A stretch of DNA of 64,000 nt from positions 62,001 through 126,000 of the forward strand of contig NZ_JAUASW010000003.1 of NCBI RefSeq assembly GCF_030345705.1, in the 5' to 3' direction. Shown piece by piece: positions 18,798-26,755 of this stretch. The notes below the pieces were generated by a model. It worked only from the letters and a program-made list of their open reading frames with translations, had not been told where the DNA came from and ran no database searches. This DNA is from Pelomonas sp. SE-A7. Lineage in GTDB: Bacteria; Pseudomonadota; Gammaproteobacteria; Burkholderiales; Burkholderiaceae_C. Within the stretch, counting starts at the first letter, position 1. Each line of letters opens with the position of its first letter. The translations under genes were made by a program, and so were the position numbers.

Positions 18798-18808
18798 TCG
18801 GTCCTTGC

Positions 18809-19900
18809 TCAGCCAATCGACTCGACCTGGCGCGACTGCTGGTAGGCCTTGCCGAACTCATTGGCCAGGAACTCGGGCAGCGAGACTTCCTCTTGCGAGA
18901 CAAAGCCCGACTGCGGCAGCTTGCCCTGGCGGAACAGGTCGACGGCGGCGCACATGCCGGCGGCGGTGGTGATCTGGATGGCCGACAGCGGACGGGCACC
19001 ATCGCGCTCGGCGAAGATCTTGCGGGCGAACACTTCCTGCACCAGGCGGCCGTTCTTCATGCCCGAGACGGTCACGAAGACCAGCACCACGTCCTGCATC
19101 GTGGCCGGCATGCTCTTGCGCATGATGTCCTTGAGCAGTTCCTGGTCGTTCTTCAGGGCCAGGTCGCCCAGCAGGAATTGCATCAGGTCGCGGTGGCCGG
19201 GATAGCGCACCGTCTTGTAGTCCAGGTTTTTGACCTTGCCGGCCAGCGTCTCGCACAGGGTGCCCAGGCCGCCCGAGGTGTTGAAGGCCTCGTACTCGGT
19301 GCCGTCCAGCGAGAAATGCTCCAGGCCTTCCAGCGGCAGGGCGTCGATCTTCTCGCCGTCGTGGATGCACTCGCAGGGGTGGCAGTACTCGTTGATCAGG
19401 CCGTCGACCGACCAGGTCAGGTTGTACTTCAGCGCATTGGTCGGGAAGGCCGGCAGCGCGCCGACGCGCATCTTCACGTCGTGCAGGCTGTCGAAGCTCT
19501 TGGCCAGGTGGGCGGCAACTATGCCGATGAAGCCCGGGGCCAGGCCGCATTGCGGCATGAAGGCGGTCTTGGCACCGGTGGCGATGCGCTGGATTTCCTT
19601 GGTGGCGGCCACGTCCTCGGTCAGGTCGAAGTAGTGGCAGCCGGCTTCCAGGGCCATGTGGGCCGCGGGGATGGCCAGCTGGTAGGGCAGCGCGTTGACG
19701 ATGGCCGAGAAGCCGCGCACTTGGGCGGCAGCACCGGCGCCGATCTCCTGCACGACCTGGGTCTTGATGCCTTCGCCGGCCAGCACGGCCAGGGCGGCGG
19801 CATTCTTGTCGAACACGGTCACGTCGTAGTGGCCGGAACCATGCAGCAGGCGGGCAATGGTTTCACCGATGTGGCCGGCGCCGAGCAGGGCGATCTTCAT
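18809..19900 (-). CDS. Lysine 6-dehydrogenase / saccharopine dehydrogenase family enzyme
   Basis: The 363-residue protein starts with a Rossmann fold (KIALLGAGHIGETIARLL) and continues through NALPYQLAIPAAHMALEAG, YFDLTEDV and APGFIGIVAAHLA, the saccharopine dehydrogenase-like pattern. The C-terminal half has SAIQITTAAGMCAAVDL. Short proteins of this family next to an ALDH7 gene usually oxidise lysine directly to aminoadipate semialdehyde (lysine 6-dehydrogenase). No separate lysine-ketoglutarate reductase domain is present, which favours that reaction over saccharopine cleavage, but sequence alone cannot separate them. It is the first gene of the lysine operon, divergent from the Lrp gene. 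Confidence 0.78.
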   Translation of the reverse strand: MKIALLGAGHIGETIARLLHGSGHYDVTVFDKNAAALAVLAGEGIKTQVVQEIGAGAAAQVRGFSAIVNALPYQLAIPAAHMALEAGCHYFDLTEDVAATKEIQRIATGAKTAFMPQCGLAPGFIGIVAAHLAKSFDSLHDVKMRVGALPAFPTNALKYNLTWSVDGLINEYCHPCECIHDGEKIDALPLEGLEHFSLDGTEYEAFNTSGGLGTLCETLAGKVKNLDYKTVRYPGHRDLMQFLLGDLALKNDQELLKDIMRKSMPATMQDVVLVFVTVSGMKNGRLVQEVFARKIFAERDGARPLSAIQITTAAGMCAAVDLFRQGKLPQSGFVSQEEVSLPEFLANEFGKAYQQSRQVESIG

Positions 19901-20005
19901 GGGGAGCTCCTAGGGAATTTGTGAGGGTTCTCAGATGGGCCGCAGTCTAGGAAGGGGCGCCGACGAAAGAAAGCAAGCTATCGTCGATAAACTGCGACTC
20001 TCGGA

Positions 20006-20033
20006 CGATTCGTCGGCCGCCTTCGACGAATCG
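20006..20033. promoter_or_regulatory. Inverted-repeat operator between the lysine operon and its Lrp-type regulator
   Basis: A perfect 10-base inverted repeat with an 8-base spacer (CGATTCGTCG-N8-CGACGAATCG) lies 21 bases before the Lrp-type ATG at 20055 and about 105 bases from the divergent dehydrogenase start. A further palindrome, TATCG-T-CGATA, is at 19979-19989, and another CGACGAA half-site is near 19958. Clustered CGACGA/TCGTCG half-sites in a divergent spacer fit cooperative binding by an Lrp octamer. The protein-site match is inferred. Confidence 0.65.
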
Positions 20034-20054
20034 AATCAAACAAGGGTTTTCCCC

Positions 20055-20489
20055 ATGATCGACGCCATCGACCGCCAGCTGATCACCCTGCTGCAGGCCA
20101 ATGCCCGCGAAAGCACGGCCAATCTCGCCCGCAAACTGGGCATAGCGCGTACCACCGTGGTGGCCAGGCTGGCCCGCCTGGAAGCCAGCGGCGCCATCGT
20201 GGGTTACACGGCGCGGTTGGGCACCGAGGCCGGCGAGCGGGCGGTGCAGGCCTTTGTGGGCATCACGGTCCAGCCCAAGGCTGGCCGCGAGGTGGTGCTG
20301 CGCATCTCCAAGATTCCCGAGCTGCGCCAGCTCGCCTCGGTCAGCGGCGAGTTCGACTACATGGCCCTGCTCACGGCGGAGACCACGGCCCGCCTGGACC
20401 AGCTGCTGGACGAGATCGGCGAGATCGAAGGCGTGATCAAGACCACCAGCTCGGTGGTGCTCGCGCTGCGGGTTGACCGCACGGCCTGA
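20055..20489 (+). CDS. Lrp/AsnC-family regulator of lysine catabolism
   Basis: A 144-residue Lrp-type protein: a helix-turn-helix (IDRQLITLLQANARESTANLARKLGIARTTVVARLARL-type, about residues 4-42) joined to an RAM effector domain (YTARLGTEAGERAVQAFVGI through VSGEFDYMALL and a GVIKTTSSVVL strand). Lrp proteins bind amino acids at the RAM dimer interface. The gene is divergent from the lysine operon across a spacer with the operator listed at 20006-20033, so lysine or a pathway intermediate is the likely effector. A longer upstream frame exists, but it would cover the operator. Confidence 0.88.
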   Translation: MIDAIDRQLITLLQANARESTANLARKLGIARTTVVARLARLEASGAIVGYTARLGTEAGERAVQAFVGITVQPKAGREVVLRISKIPELRQLASVSGEFDYMALLTAETTARLDQLLDEIGEIEGVIKTTSSVVLALRVDRTA

Positions 20490-20580
20490 ACCGCGATCCG
20501 CCCGTAAGATCCGCTGCCGCGCGCCCATGCAGTGGGAATCTGCAGCTATTTCATTTCATTGCTCGAGGGAGAAGAAACCG

Positions 20581-21912
20581 ATGTTCAAGAACCAGCTCCG
20601 CCTGTTGGCCGGATCACTGGCGCTTTGCGCCCCCCTGGCCTTCGCTTGGGATCTGCTGCCCCCGCCCCAGGTGACCCAGAAGGAAGCCCGCTCCGTCCAG
20701 GGCAGCGAGCTCAAGGCCAAGCTGGCGGTCGACAAGATCAAGATCGGTCTGCTGCAAGGCGACGAACTTGGCTCCCTCACCGCCGGCTGGTTCTGCGGCA
20801 ACCGCCAGCCGCTGACGGTCAACGAGAACTACAGCAAGAGTTTCGGCACCACCATCGCCACGCTGGCCACCCAGGAGCTGAAGCGGCTCGGCTACCCGAT
20901 GGCCGGCCCCAGCGACGCCAATGCCTTTGAGACCGATGTCGGCGCCGCCCCGGATTACCGCATCGGCGGCGTGCTCAAGCAGGCCAGGTACGAGATCTGC
21001 CAGAACCCGGTGAGCGGCGAGACCGAAGGCTGGATCCACCTCAAGATCGACTGGGCCCTGTACTCGGAGCGCGAGCAGAAGGTGGTGTTCCAGCTCAGCA
21101 CCGAGGGCCTGGCCTTCAGCAAGGAGAAGATCCGCGACCTCAGCAAGCGCGCGGTGCTGTCCACCTTCGCCAACTTCCTGGCCGCGCCCGAGATTCTGAG
21201 CACGATGACGACGCCGATTGCGGCTTCAGCGCCGGTAGCGGCGGCTGCTTCTGCTCCCGCCACAACGGTGGCTGCGGCCCCGACGGCCGCCGAGCCGGCC
21301 GCCACCGGTACCGACGGTCCGCGGGCCATGACGCTCAAGGGCAGTGCCCTGCCCAGGGGCGGTGCCCTGAAGAACCAGAACATGCTGCGCGCCGCCGTCG
21401 TGACGCTGGAAACCTCGGCCGGCTCCGGCAGCGGCTTCTACATCGACCGCGAGGGCTATCTGCTGACCAATGCCCATGTGGTCAAGGGCGCCAAGTTCGC
21501 CAAGGTCAAGCTGCCCAACGGCGACAAGCTGGTCGCTCAGATCATCAAGATCAACGAGCGCACCGACGTGGCCTTGCTCAAGACGCCTTCGGTCGACCTG
21601 ACGCCGCTGGCGCTGCGCAAGGCAACGCTGGACATTGGCGAGGACGTGTTCGCGATAGGCTCGCCGCTGGGCGTGCTGACCAGCTCGATGACCAAGGGCG
21701 TGCTCAGCGCCGACCGTGTGCTCGAGGGCCGGCGCGTGCTGCAGAGCGATGCCGCCGTCACCTTCGGCAGCAGCGGCGGTCCGCTGCTGGACAGCGACGG
21801 TGCCGTCGTCGGCCTGACCCAGGGCGGCGTGGCCAGTGGCAAGGGCTTCAACTTCTTCATCCCCATCCAGGATGCGCTGCGCGTGCTGGATGTGGCGGTC
21901 AAGGCCGAGTAA
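20581..21912 (+). CDS. Secreted trypsin-like serine protease with an uncharacterised N-terminal domain
   Basis: The 443-residue protein has a signal peptide (ending LAFAW). About 200 residues of an unassigned domain follow (ELGSLTAGWFCGN, TQELKRLGYPMAG, IDWALYSEREQKVVFQL). Next come an Ala/Pro-rich linker (about 215-250) and a C-terminal chymotrypsin-fold protease with the full triad: H299 (TNAHVV), D329 (RTDVALL) and S398 (GSSGGPL). There is no PDZ domain, unlike DegP/DegS. The N-terminal domain could be a regulatory or localisation module. An unusually AT-rich stretch and GAGGGAGAAG precede the ATG. A decayed copy of its protease domain follows immediately. Confidence 0.8.
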   Translation: MFKNQLRLLAGSLALCAPLAFAWDLLPPPQVTQKEARSVQGSELKAKLAVDKIKIGLLQGDELGSLTAGWFCGNRQPLTVNENYSKSFGTTIATLATQELKRLGYPMAGPSDANAFETDVGAAPDYRIGGVLKQARYEICQNPVSGETEGWIHLKIDWALYSEREQKVVFQLSTEGLAFSKEKIRDLSKRAVLSTFANFLAAPEILSTMTTPIAASAPVAAAASAPATTVAAAPTAAEPAATGTDGPRAMTLKGSALPRGGALKNQNMLRAAVVTLETSAGSGSGFYIDREGYLLTNAHVVKGAKFAKVKLPNGDKLVAQIIKINERTDVALLKTPSVDLTPLALRKATLDIGEDVFAIGSPLGVLTSSMTKGVLSADRVLEGRRVLQSDAAVTFGSSGGPLLDSDGAVVGLTQGGVASGKGFNFFIPIQDALRVLDVAVKAE

Positions 21913-21943
21913 AGCCCCGAGGGCTGATGGCCTTGGCGCCGAA

Positions 21944-22127
21944 ATGGCGCGTCGCCTCATCCCGAAGGAGAGCCAGGCGCACAAGGGCGGTGCACTCCGG
22001 TACCAGAACCTGCTGCGCGCTGCAGTCGGAACGCCGGCAGCCTCGGCCGGCTCCGGCAGCGGCTTCTAACTTCGTCCCGATCCAGGAAGCCCTCCGCGTG
22101 CTGGAACTGGCGGTCAGACCGGGATGA
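21944..22127 (+). pseudogene. Relic of a duplicated protease gene, internally deleted and frameshifted
   Basis: Starting 31 bases after the protease stop, one frame reads KGGALRYQNLLRAAV ... SAGSGSGF then stop, closely matching RGGALKNQNMLRAAV ... SAGSGSGF of the protease. In another frame the next bases read NFVPIQEALRVLELAVRPG then stop, matching the protease C terminus NFFIPIQDALRVLDVAVKAE. About 130 codons carrying the triad are missing. The junction falls at a GGCTTC present at both edges of the deletion. This is a tandem duplicate that lost its centre and cannot encode a protease. Confidence 0.8.
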
Positions 22128-22314
22128 AGAACAACGCTTGGTGACAACTGCTGCACGAATCCCCCGACTTGAGGTAGGCCGGGCATGGCTCTTGCTCGTT
22201 ATGGTCACGACGCCCCCAACCTGTCGCTTCGCGCCAGGCGCCCCCCGAGGGGGTCAAGAAAACTTGGGAGCGGCCCTGCGTTTCCTTGCGACCCCTCACT
22301 TCGGAGCGGACACG

Positions 22315-22452
22315 ATGTCGAGCTTGAAACCGATGATGAACACCCCCCGCGCCCACCAGGCGATGACGGCGCTGAAGGCCCTGGTCCTGGTCGCCGCGAT
22401 CTGGGGCCTGGCCTACCCGGTGCTGCTGTGGGGCATGAAGCAGGTCCTCTAA
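22315..22452 (+). CDS. Possible 45-residue membrane peptide
   Basis: A short frame with a polar N terminus (MSSLKPMMNTPRAHQAM) and one hydrophobic segment (ALVLVAAIWGLAYPVLLWGM) near the C terminus. The codon use resembles the neighbouring genes, and it ends 54 bases before NnrU. GGAGCGG lies upstream of the ATG at a plausible distance. Translation could also start at internal ATGs (22333, 22336). No family is recognised. Confidence 0.4.
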   Translation: MSSLKPMMNTPRAHQAMTALKALVLVAAIWGLAYPVLLWGMKQVL

Positions 22453-22506
22453 GGCGCTGACGCCCCGCTATAGTCGGCCGCGCCCATCCCGGGCGGGGAG
22501 CCGACC

Positions 22507-23082
22507 ATGACCGAACTCGTTGCAGGGCTGCTGATCTTCCTCGGCCTGCACTCGGTACGCATCTTTGCCGACGACTGGCGCAGCCGCCAGATCGCCCGGC
22601 TGGGCGACAAGCCCTGGAAGCTGAGCTACACCCTGCTGTCGCTGCTGGGCTTCGGACTGATCGTCCATGGCTACGGCCAGGCCCGGCTCGATCCCATCGT
22701 GCTCTGGGCCACGCCGCCCGGAATGAACCACCTGGCCGCCCTGCTGACCCTGGTCGCCTTCGTCTTGTTCACGGCCGCCTATGTGCCCGGCAACCAGATC
22801 AAGGCCAAGCTCGGCCATCCCATGCTGCTGGGCACCAAGGTCTGGGCCCTGGCCCATCTGCTGGCGAACAACCAACTGGCCGACCTGCTGCTGTTCGGTG
22901 GCTTCCTCCTCTGGGCCATCCTGTGCTTTCGCAGCTCGCGGCGGCGAGATGCGGCCGCTGGCCTGGCGCGGCCGGCTGGCAGCGCCGCCAGGACGGCCCT
23001 GACCGTCGTGTTCGGAGCCGCGGCCTGGGCCGCCTTTGCCTTCTGGGGTCACTCGCTGCTCATTGGCGTGCGTCCGCTCTGA
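22507..23082 (+). CDS. nnrU: NnrU family membrane protein
   Basis: A 191-residue integral membrane protein with about five to six hydrophobic segments. It has the NnrU family pattern: FLGLHSVRIFADDWR at the N terminus, KLSYTLLSLLGFGLIVHGYG, PPGMNHLAALLTLVAFV, and KLGHPMLLGTKVWALAHLLANN. NnrU was named for nitrite/nitric-oxide regulation but its function is not established; most copies, like this one, are not near denitrification genes. TATAGT at 22469-22474 is a good -10 box, and GGGGAG precedes the ATG. Confidence 0.85.
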   Translation: MTELVAGLLIFLGLHSVRIFADDWRSRQIARLGDKPWKLSYTLLSLLGFGLIVHGYGQARLDPIVLWATPPGMNHLAALLTLVAFVLFTAAYVPGNQIKAKLGHPMLLGTKVWALAHLLANNQLADLLLFGGFLLWAILCFRSSRRRDAAAGLARPAGSAARTALTVVFGAAAWAAFAFWGHSLLIGVRPL

Positions 23083-23136
23083 AGGCGACACCCTGCCCGG
23101 CAAAAGGCGGCCCGTTCGACGCCGTTCGATGGCAGC

Positions 23137-23913
23137 ATGGGCGCAATGAGCCCGGCCTTGCGCGTCCTCACCGCTGCCCTCTTGCTGGCGAACCTGCCGG
23201 CCGTGCAGGCCCGCCCGCTGACCGCCTGCTCCGAACCGGGTGACGGCCCCCCCTGGCTGTACTGGGACAAGGCGAACGGCAAGCTGGCCGGGTTCAGCGC
23301 GGACCTGTGGCCTGCGGTCTTTGCCCGGCTGGGGCTGGAGCTCAGGATGGAAGGCAAGCTGCCCTGGAAGCGCTGCCTCCGGGCCGTGGCCCTGGGCGAG
23401 GTCGACTTCGCTATCGGCGCCTACCACGATGCCGAACGGGCCAAACTGCTGGCCTTTTCGGCGCCGTACAAGACGCTGACGCCCCAGGTGTTCTACCGTC
23501 GCAGCCGGCCGCTGCCGATCCGCGAGAAGGCCGACCTCAAGCGCTATCGCGGCTGCGGCATGAACGGTTCGAGCTACCAGCACTACGGCCTGTCCGAAAA
23601 GGACCTGGACCTGGGGTCGCGCAGCTACACCACCCTGGTGTCCAAGACCCTGCTCGGCAACTGCGACTACTTCGTCGAGGAACTCGAGGTCATGCAGCAG
23701 ATCGATGGCGGTCGCCACCACTACCTCGACGATCCCGAGCTGCTGCATGCTCCGGTGCCCGATGCCCTGGCGCCCGCCCTGCACCTCGTCACTGCGCTCA
23801 AGGGCCCTCACGTGGCCCTTCTACCCCGGGTTGATGCCGCCATAGGCGAGATGAAGAAGAGCGGCGACTACGAGCGCCTCTGGCGCGCGAACGCCGGCGG
23901 CCTGCCCTACTGA
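23137..23913 (+). CDS. Periplasmic solute-binding protein, family 3 (orphan)
   Basis: The 258-residue secreted protein has a signal peptide ending VQARP, a binding-protein first lobe (WLYWDKANGKLAGFSADLW, KRCLRAVALGEVDFAIGAYHDAERAKLLAFSAPYK) and a return strand ending ERLWRANAGG. The segment GCGMNGSSYQHYG with its cysteines suggests a small disulfide-stabilised lobe. No permease is adjacent, as with the two binding-like proteins at 1.7-3.2 kb, but it is not closely similar to them. Its stop overlaps the convergent reductase gene by seven bases. Translation may start at the ATG at 23146 instead. Confidence 0.75.
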   Translation: MGAMSPALRVLTAALLLANLPAVQARPLTACSEPGDGPPWLYWDKANGKLAGFSADLWPAVFARLGLELRMEGKLPWKRCLRAVALGEVDFAIGAYHDAERAKLLAFSAPYKTLTPQVFYRRSRPLPIREKADLKRYRGCGMNGSSYQHYGLSEKDLDLGSRSYTTLVSKTLLGNCDYFVEELEVMQQIDGGRHHYLDDPELLHAPVPDALAPALHLVTALKGPHVALLPRVDAAIGEMKKSGDYERLWRANAGGLPY

Positions 23914-24905
23914 TAGAGCCCGCGGCTGCGCGCCATCAACCGCGCCAGGCCCAGCAGGGCATCGGTGTCCGGCGTGGCCATGCCCAGGCGCTGGCCGATC
24001 TCGCGCACGGCGCCGACCAGGGCATCCAGTTCCAGCGGCCGGCCGGCCTCGACGTCCTGCAGCATCGAGGTCCGGAAGGCGCCCAGCTTGCGCGTCACCT
24101 CATGCCGCTGCTCGGGCGTCTGTTCGATGGCGCAGCCAATGCGCGCGCCTATGGCCGAGGCCTCGCGCATCACGCGGGTGACAAAGCCCAGCACCAGCTC
24201 GTCAGCCAGGATGCGGTCGCCGGTGGCGCCGGTCAGGGCCGAGATCGGGTTGAAGGTCATATTGCCCCAGAGCTTGAACCAGATGTCGCGCTGGATTCGC
24301 TCCGAGGCACTGGCCTCGAAGCCGGCGCGCCGCAGCAGCTCGACCCAGGCTTGCAGCTCGGGGCTCAGGCCTCCCGCGGGCAGGCCGAGGATCAGGCCGG
24401 CGCCCATCTTGTGCTGCACCAGGCCGGGCTCGGTGACGCTGCAGCTGGCGTGGACCACGCAGCCGATCACCCGCTCGGCCGGGATCAGGGCCGCGATGCG
24501 GCCACCCGGATCGACCGATTCCAGCTGCCAGCCTTCGCCTTCGCCGCCCATGCCGTGGAAGAACCACCAGGGCACGCCGTTCATGGCCACCAGCACCCGC
24601 GTCTTCAGCCCCAGCAACTGGGCCACGGCCGGCGCCACGGCGGCCAGAGCAGGTCCCTTGACCGCCAGCACGACAAGATCCTGCGGCCCCAAGGCAGCGG
24701 CGTCGTTGCTGGCCTCCACCGGCACGCTGATGCGCTCGCCCGCCAGGTCCAGCCTCAGCCCCTGCTGCTGCACAGCCTCCAAGGTGGCGCCACGCGCCAG
24801 CACGCTCAGCTCGACCTCGCCAGCGCGCGCCAGCAGGGCTCCTATCCAGCCGCCTATGGCGCCCGCGCCGACTATGCAGACCTTGACCAAGCTCGCTTCA
24901 TTCAT
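23907..24905 (-). CDS. 2-dehydropantoate 2-reductase (ApbA/PanE) family protein
   Basis: The 332-residue NADP-dependent oxidoreductase has a dinucleotide-binding motif at the N terminus (CIVGAGAIGGWIGALLA) and the family block DIWFKLWGNMTFNPISALTG, which contains the catalytic lysine. The C-terminal helical domain includes RTSMLQDVEAGRPLELDALVGAV, which closes over ketopantoate in PanE. Burkholderiales genomes often hold several paralogues, and the others act on different 2-oxo acids, so ketopantoate reduction is not certain. It stands alone, divergent from the LytS-type kinase. Confidence 0.8.
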   Translation of the reverse strand: MNEASLVKVCIVGAGAIGGWIGALLARAGEVELSVLARGATLEAVQQQGLRLDLAGERISVPVEASNDAAALGPQDLVVLAVKGPALAAVAPAVAQLLGLKTRVLVAMNGVPWWFFHGMGGEGEGWQLESVDPGGRIAALIPAERVIGCVVHASCSVTEPGLVQHKMGAGLILGLPAGGLSPELQAWVELLRRAGFEASASERIQRDIWFKLWGNMTFNPISALTGATGDRILADELVLGFVTRVMREASAIGARIGCAIEQTPEQRHEVTRKLGAFRTSMLQDVEAGRPLELDALVGAVREIGQRLGMATPDTDALLGLARLMARSRGLYQ

Positions 24906-24998
24906 GGCCGCAGTCTCCCACAGGCCCCTGGGGCCAGGCGCTGCGCTGCCGGGGCGAGTCGCCGGGTTCGGGCCGGTTCAGGGCCTATGCTGCCGCCC

Positions 24999-26036
24999 AT
25001 GCCCGTCAATCGCACAGCGCCGCTTTCGCTCATCGCCTATGCCGTGCTGATGGCCGCCATGGCCCTGCTGCTGAGCCTGGCCGAGCTGCAGCATTACCTG
25101 ACTCGCGGCGGCCACCATGCCTGGGAGCCCTTCGTCTGGGAATTCAGCTCGGTCGCCCTGACCGCACCGCTGGGCCTCGCGGTCTACCGCTGGCACAAGG
25201 CCCTGCTGGGCAAGCCCTGGCTGGTGCAATGCCTGCGTCATGCCCTGGGAGCGCTGGCCTTCATGCTGATCCACGTCGGCGGCATGTTCGCGCTGCGCTT
25301 CGCGGCCTACGCATTCACCGACGTTCGCTACGAGCCCGGCAGCGCCTTGTCGGTGCTGGGCTACGAGGCGGGCAAGGACCTGGTCTCCTACGCCGGCATC
25401 GTGGCGGTCTGCCATGGCCTGCTGCACTACTTCGAGACCCAGCGCCTGCGCGTCGAGCTGGCCGAGGCCCGGCTGGCGCGACTGGCCGAGCAGATCCAGC
25501 CGCACTTCCTGTTCAACACGCTGAACCTGATCTCCTCGGTGATGTACGAGGACGTGGCCAAGGCCGACCGCCTGGTCTGCGAGCTGTCCACTCTGCTGCG
25601 CCATGCGCTGGACGCCCAGCAGAAGCCGCTGCACAGCCTGGATGAGGAGCTGGCCCTGGTCCAGCCCTATCTGAGCCTGATGCAGGCCCGCTTCGGCGAG
25701 CGCCTCGGCGTGGAGATTGACGCCAGCAGCGAAGCGCTGCGCTGCCAGGTGCCCAGCCTGCTCCTGATCTCGCCGGTGGAGAACGCGGTCAAGCATGACG
25801 TGGCCACCACCAGCGGCCCGGTCTTGCTGCGGATACGCGCCGCGGTCGAGGCCGGCGAGCTGCGGCTCAGCGTGGAGAACAGCGGCAAGGCGCCCGAGCG
25901 CGACAGCCGCGAAGGCGCGGTCGGCATGCGCAATCTGCGCGAGCGGGTGGCCGCCCAGTACGGCGAGCGAGGCCAGGTCCGGCTCGCCGCCCGTCCCGAG
26001 GGCGGCAGCGCCCTCAGCATCGTGATTCCCGCATGA
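24999..26036 (+). CDS. LytS/YehU-type sensor histidine kinase
   Basis: A 345-residue kinase with four to five N-terminal membrane segments (about residues 12-130) and no extracellular domain of note. The His-kinase domain has EQIQPHFLFNTLNLISSVMY, with the phosphorylated histidine in the PHFLFN box, then a catalytic ATPase domain with PSLLLISPVENAVKHDV (N-box) and a glycine-rich ending (AVGMRNLRERVAAQYG). It overlaps the response regulator gene by four bases (ATGA). The ATG at 24999 sits eight bases after TATGCT, consistent with a short-leader transcript; the ATG at 24987 is an alternative. Confidence 0.85.
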   Translation: MPVNRTAPLSLIAYAVLMAAMALLLSLAELQHYLTRGGHHAWEPFVWEFSSVALTAPLGLAVYRWHKALLGKPWLVQCLRHALGALAFMLIHVGGMFALRFAAYAFTDVRYEPGSALSVLGYEAGKDLVSYAGIVAVCHGLLHYFETQRLRVELAEARLARLAEQIQPHFLFNTLNLISSVMYEDVAKADRLVCELSTLLRHALDAQQKPLHSLDEELALVQPYLSLMQARFGERLGVEIDASSEALRCQVPSLLLISPVENAVKHDVATTSGPVLLRIRAAVEAGELRLSVENSGKAPERDSREGAVGMRNLRERVAAQYGERGQVRLAARPEGGSALSIVIPA

Positions 26037-26755
26037 GACTGCTGATCGCCGACGACGAACCGCCCGCGCTGAGCAAGCTGCGCCGCCTGCTGCAGGCCCA
26101 TCCCGACGTCGAGCTGGTCGGCGAAGCCGCCAACGCCGATGAGGCTCTGGCGCTTCTGCAGGCGGAGAAGGTCGATGCCCTGCTGACCGACATCCAGATG
26201 CCCGGCCTCAGCGGCCTGGAGCTGGCGCTGCAGCTGCCGCCCGGCGTGTTGTGCGCCTTCTCGACCGCCTTCGACCAGTACGCGGTCCAGGCCTTCGAGA
26301 TGAATGCGGTGGACTATCTGCTCAAGCCCTACTCGGCCGAGCGCCTGGCCCAGACGCTGCAGCGATTGCGAGAGCGCCTGGGTTCGCGTGAGCAAGCCAG
26401 GGGCGGACTGCTCAGCGCCCTGCAGCAATTGCAGCCGGCCGAGGGCCATTGGCTGGTGCCGCACCTGGGCAAGCTCGTGAAGCTGCCGCTGAACGAGGTG
26501 CAATGGGTGGCGGCGGCCGACAACTACATCGAGCTGCATGCGCCGCCGCGCAGCTACCTGGACCGGCGGACGCTGAATGCCTTTCTGGAGCATCCGGCCG
26601 CCGGCGGTTTCGTGCGGGTGCACCGCAGCCATGCGGTCAACGCCAGCCACATCCAGTCGGTGACGGCGCTGCCGCATGGCGAGGCGCAACTGACGCTGAC
26701 CAGCGGCCAGATGCTCCGCGTTTCACGCAGCTACCGCGATCAGCTGCGCGGCTGA
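26033..26755 (+). CDS. LytTR-type response regulator
   Basis: The 240-residue regulator has a receiver domain (LLIADDEPPALSKLRRLL, phosphoacceptor in LLTDIQMPGLSG, conserved AVDYLLKPYSAERL). A LytTR DNA-binding domain runs from about residue 145 (VQWVAAADNYIELH, FVRVHRSHAVNASHIQSV, LTSGQMLRVSRSYRDQL). LytTR proteins bind direct repeats about 10 bases apart. It is coupled to the kinase upstream. Its last 16 bases overlap the end of the convergent flotillin-like gene, so the two transcripts run into each other. Confidence 0.9.
   Translation: MRLLIADDEPPALSKLRRLLQAHPDVELVGEAANADEALALLQAEKVDALLTDIQMPGLSGLELALQLPPGVLCAFSTAFDQYAVQAFEMNAVDYLLKPYSAERLAQTLQRLRERLGSREQARGGLLSALQQLQPAEGHWLVPHLGKLVKLPLNEVQWVAAADNYIELHAPPRSYLDRRTLNAFLEHPAAGGFVRVHRSHAVNASHIQSVTALPHGEAQLTLTSGQMLRVSRSYRDQLRG

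Noticed and set aside
17069..19924. A 951-codon open frame on the + strand opposite the lysine operon
   Set aside because: It lies antisense to three well-recognised enzyme genes; its composition (Gly/Ala/Gln/His-rich) is typical of the complement of high-GC coding DNA.
22221..22290. A GC-rich hairpin (CCCCC-GA-GGGGG) with flanks resembling dispersed repeats of Burkholderiales
   Set aside because: Only one copy is in the window, so a repeat family cannot be shown; a chance palindrome in GC-rich DNA is possible.
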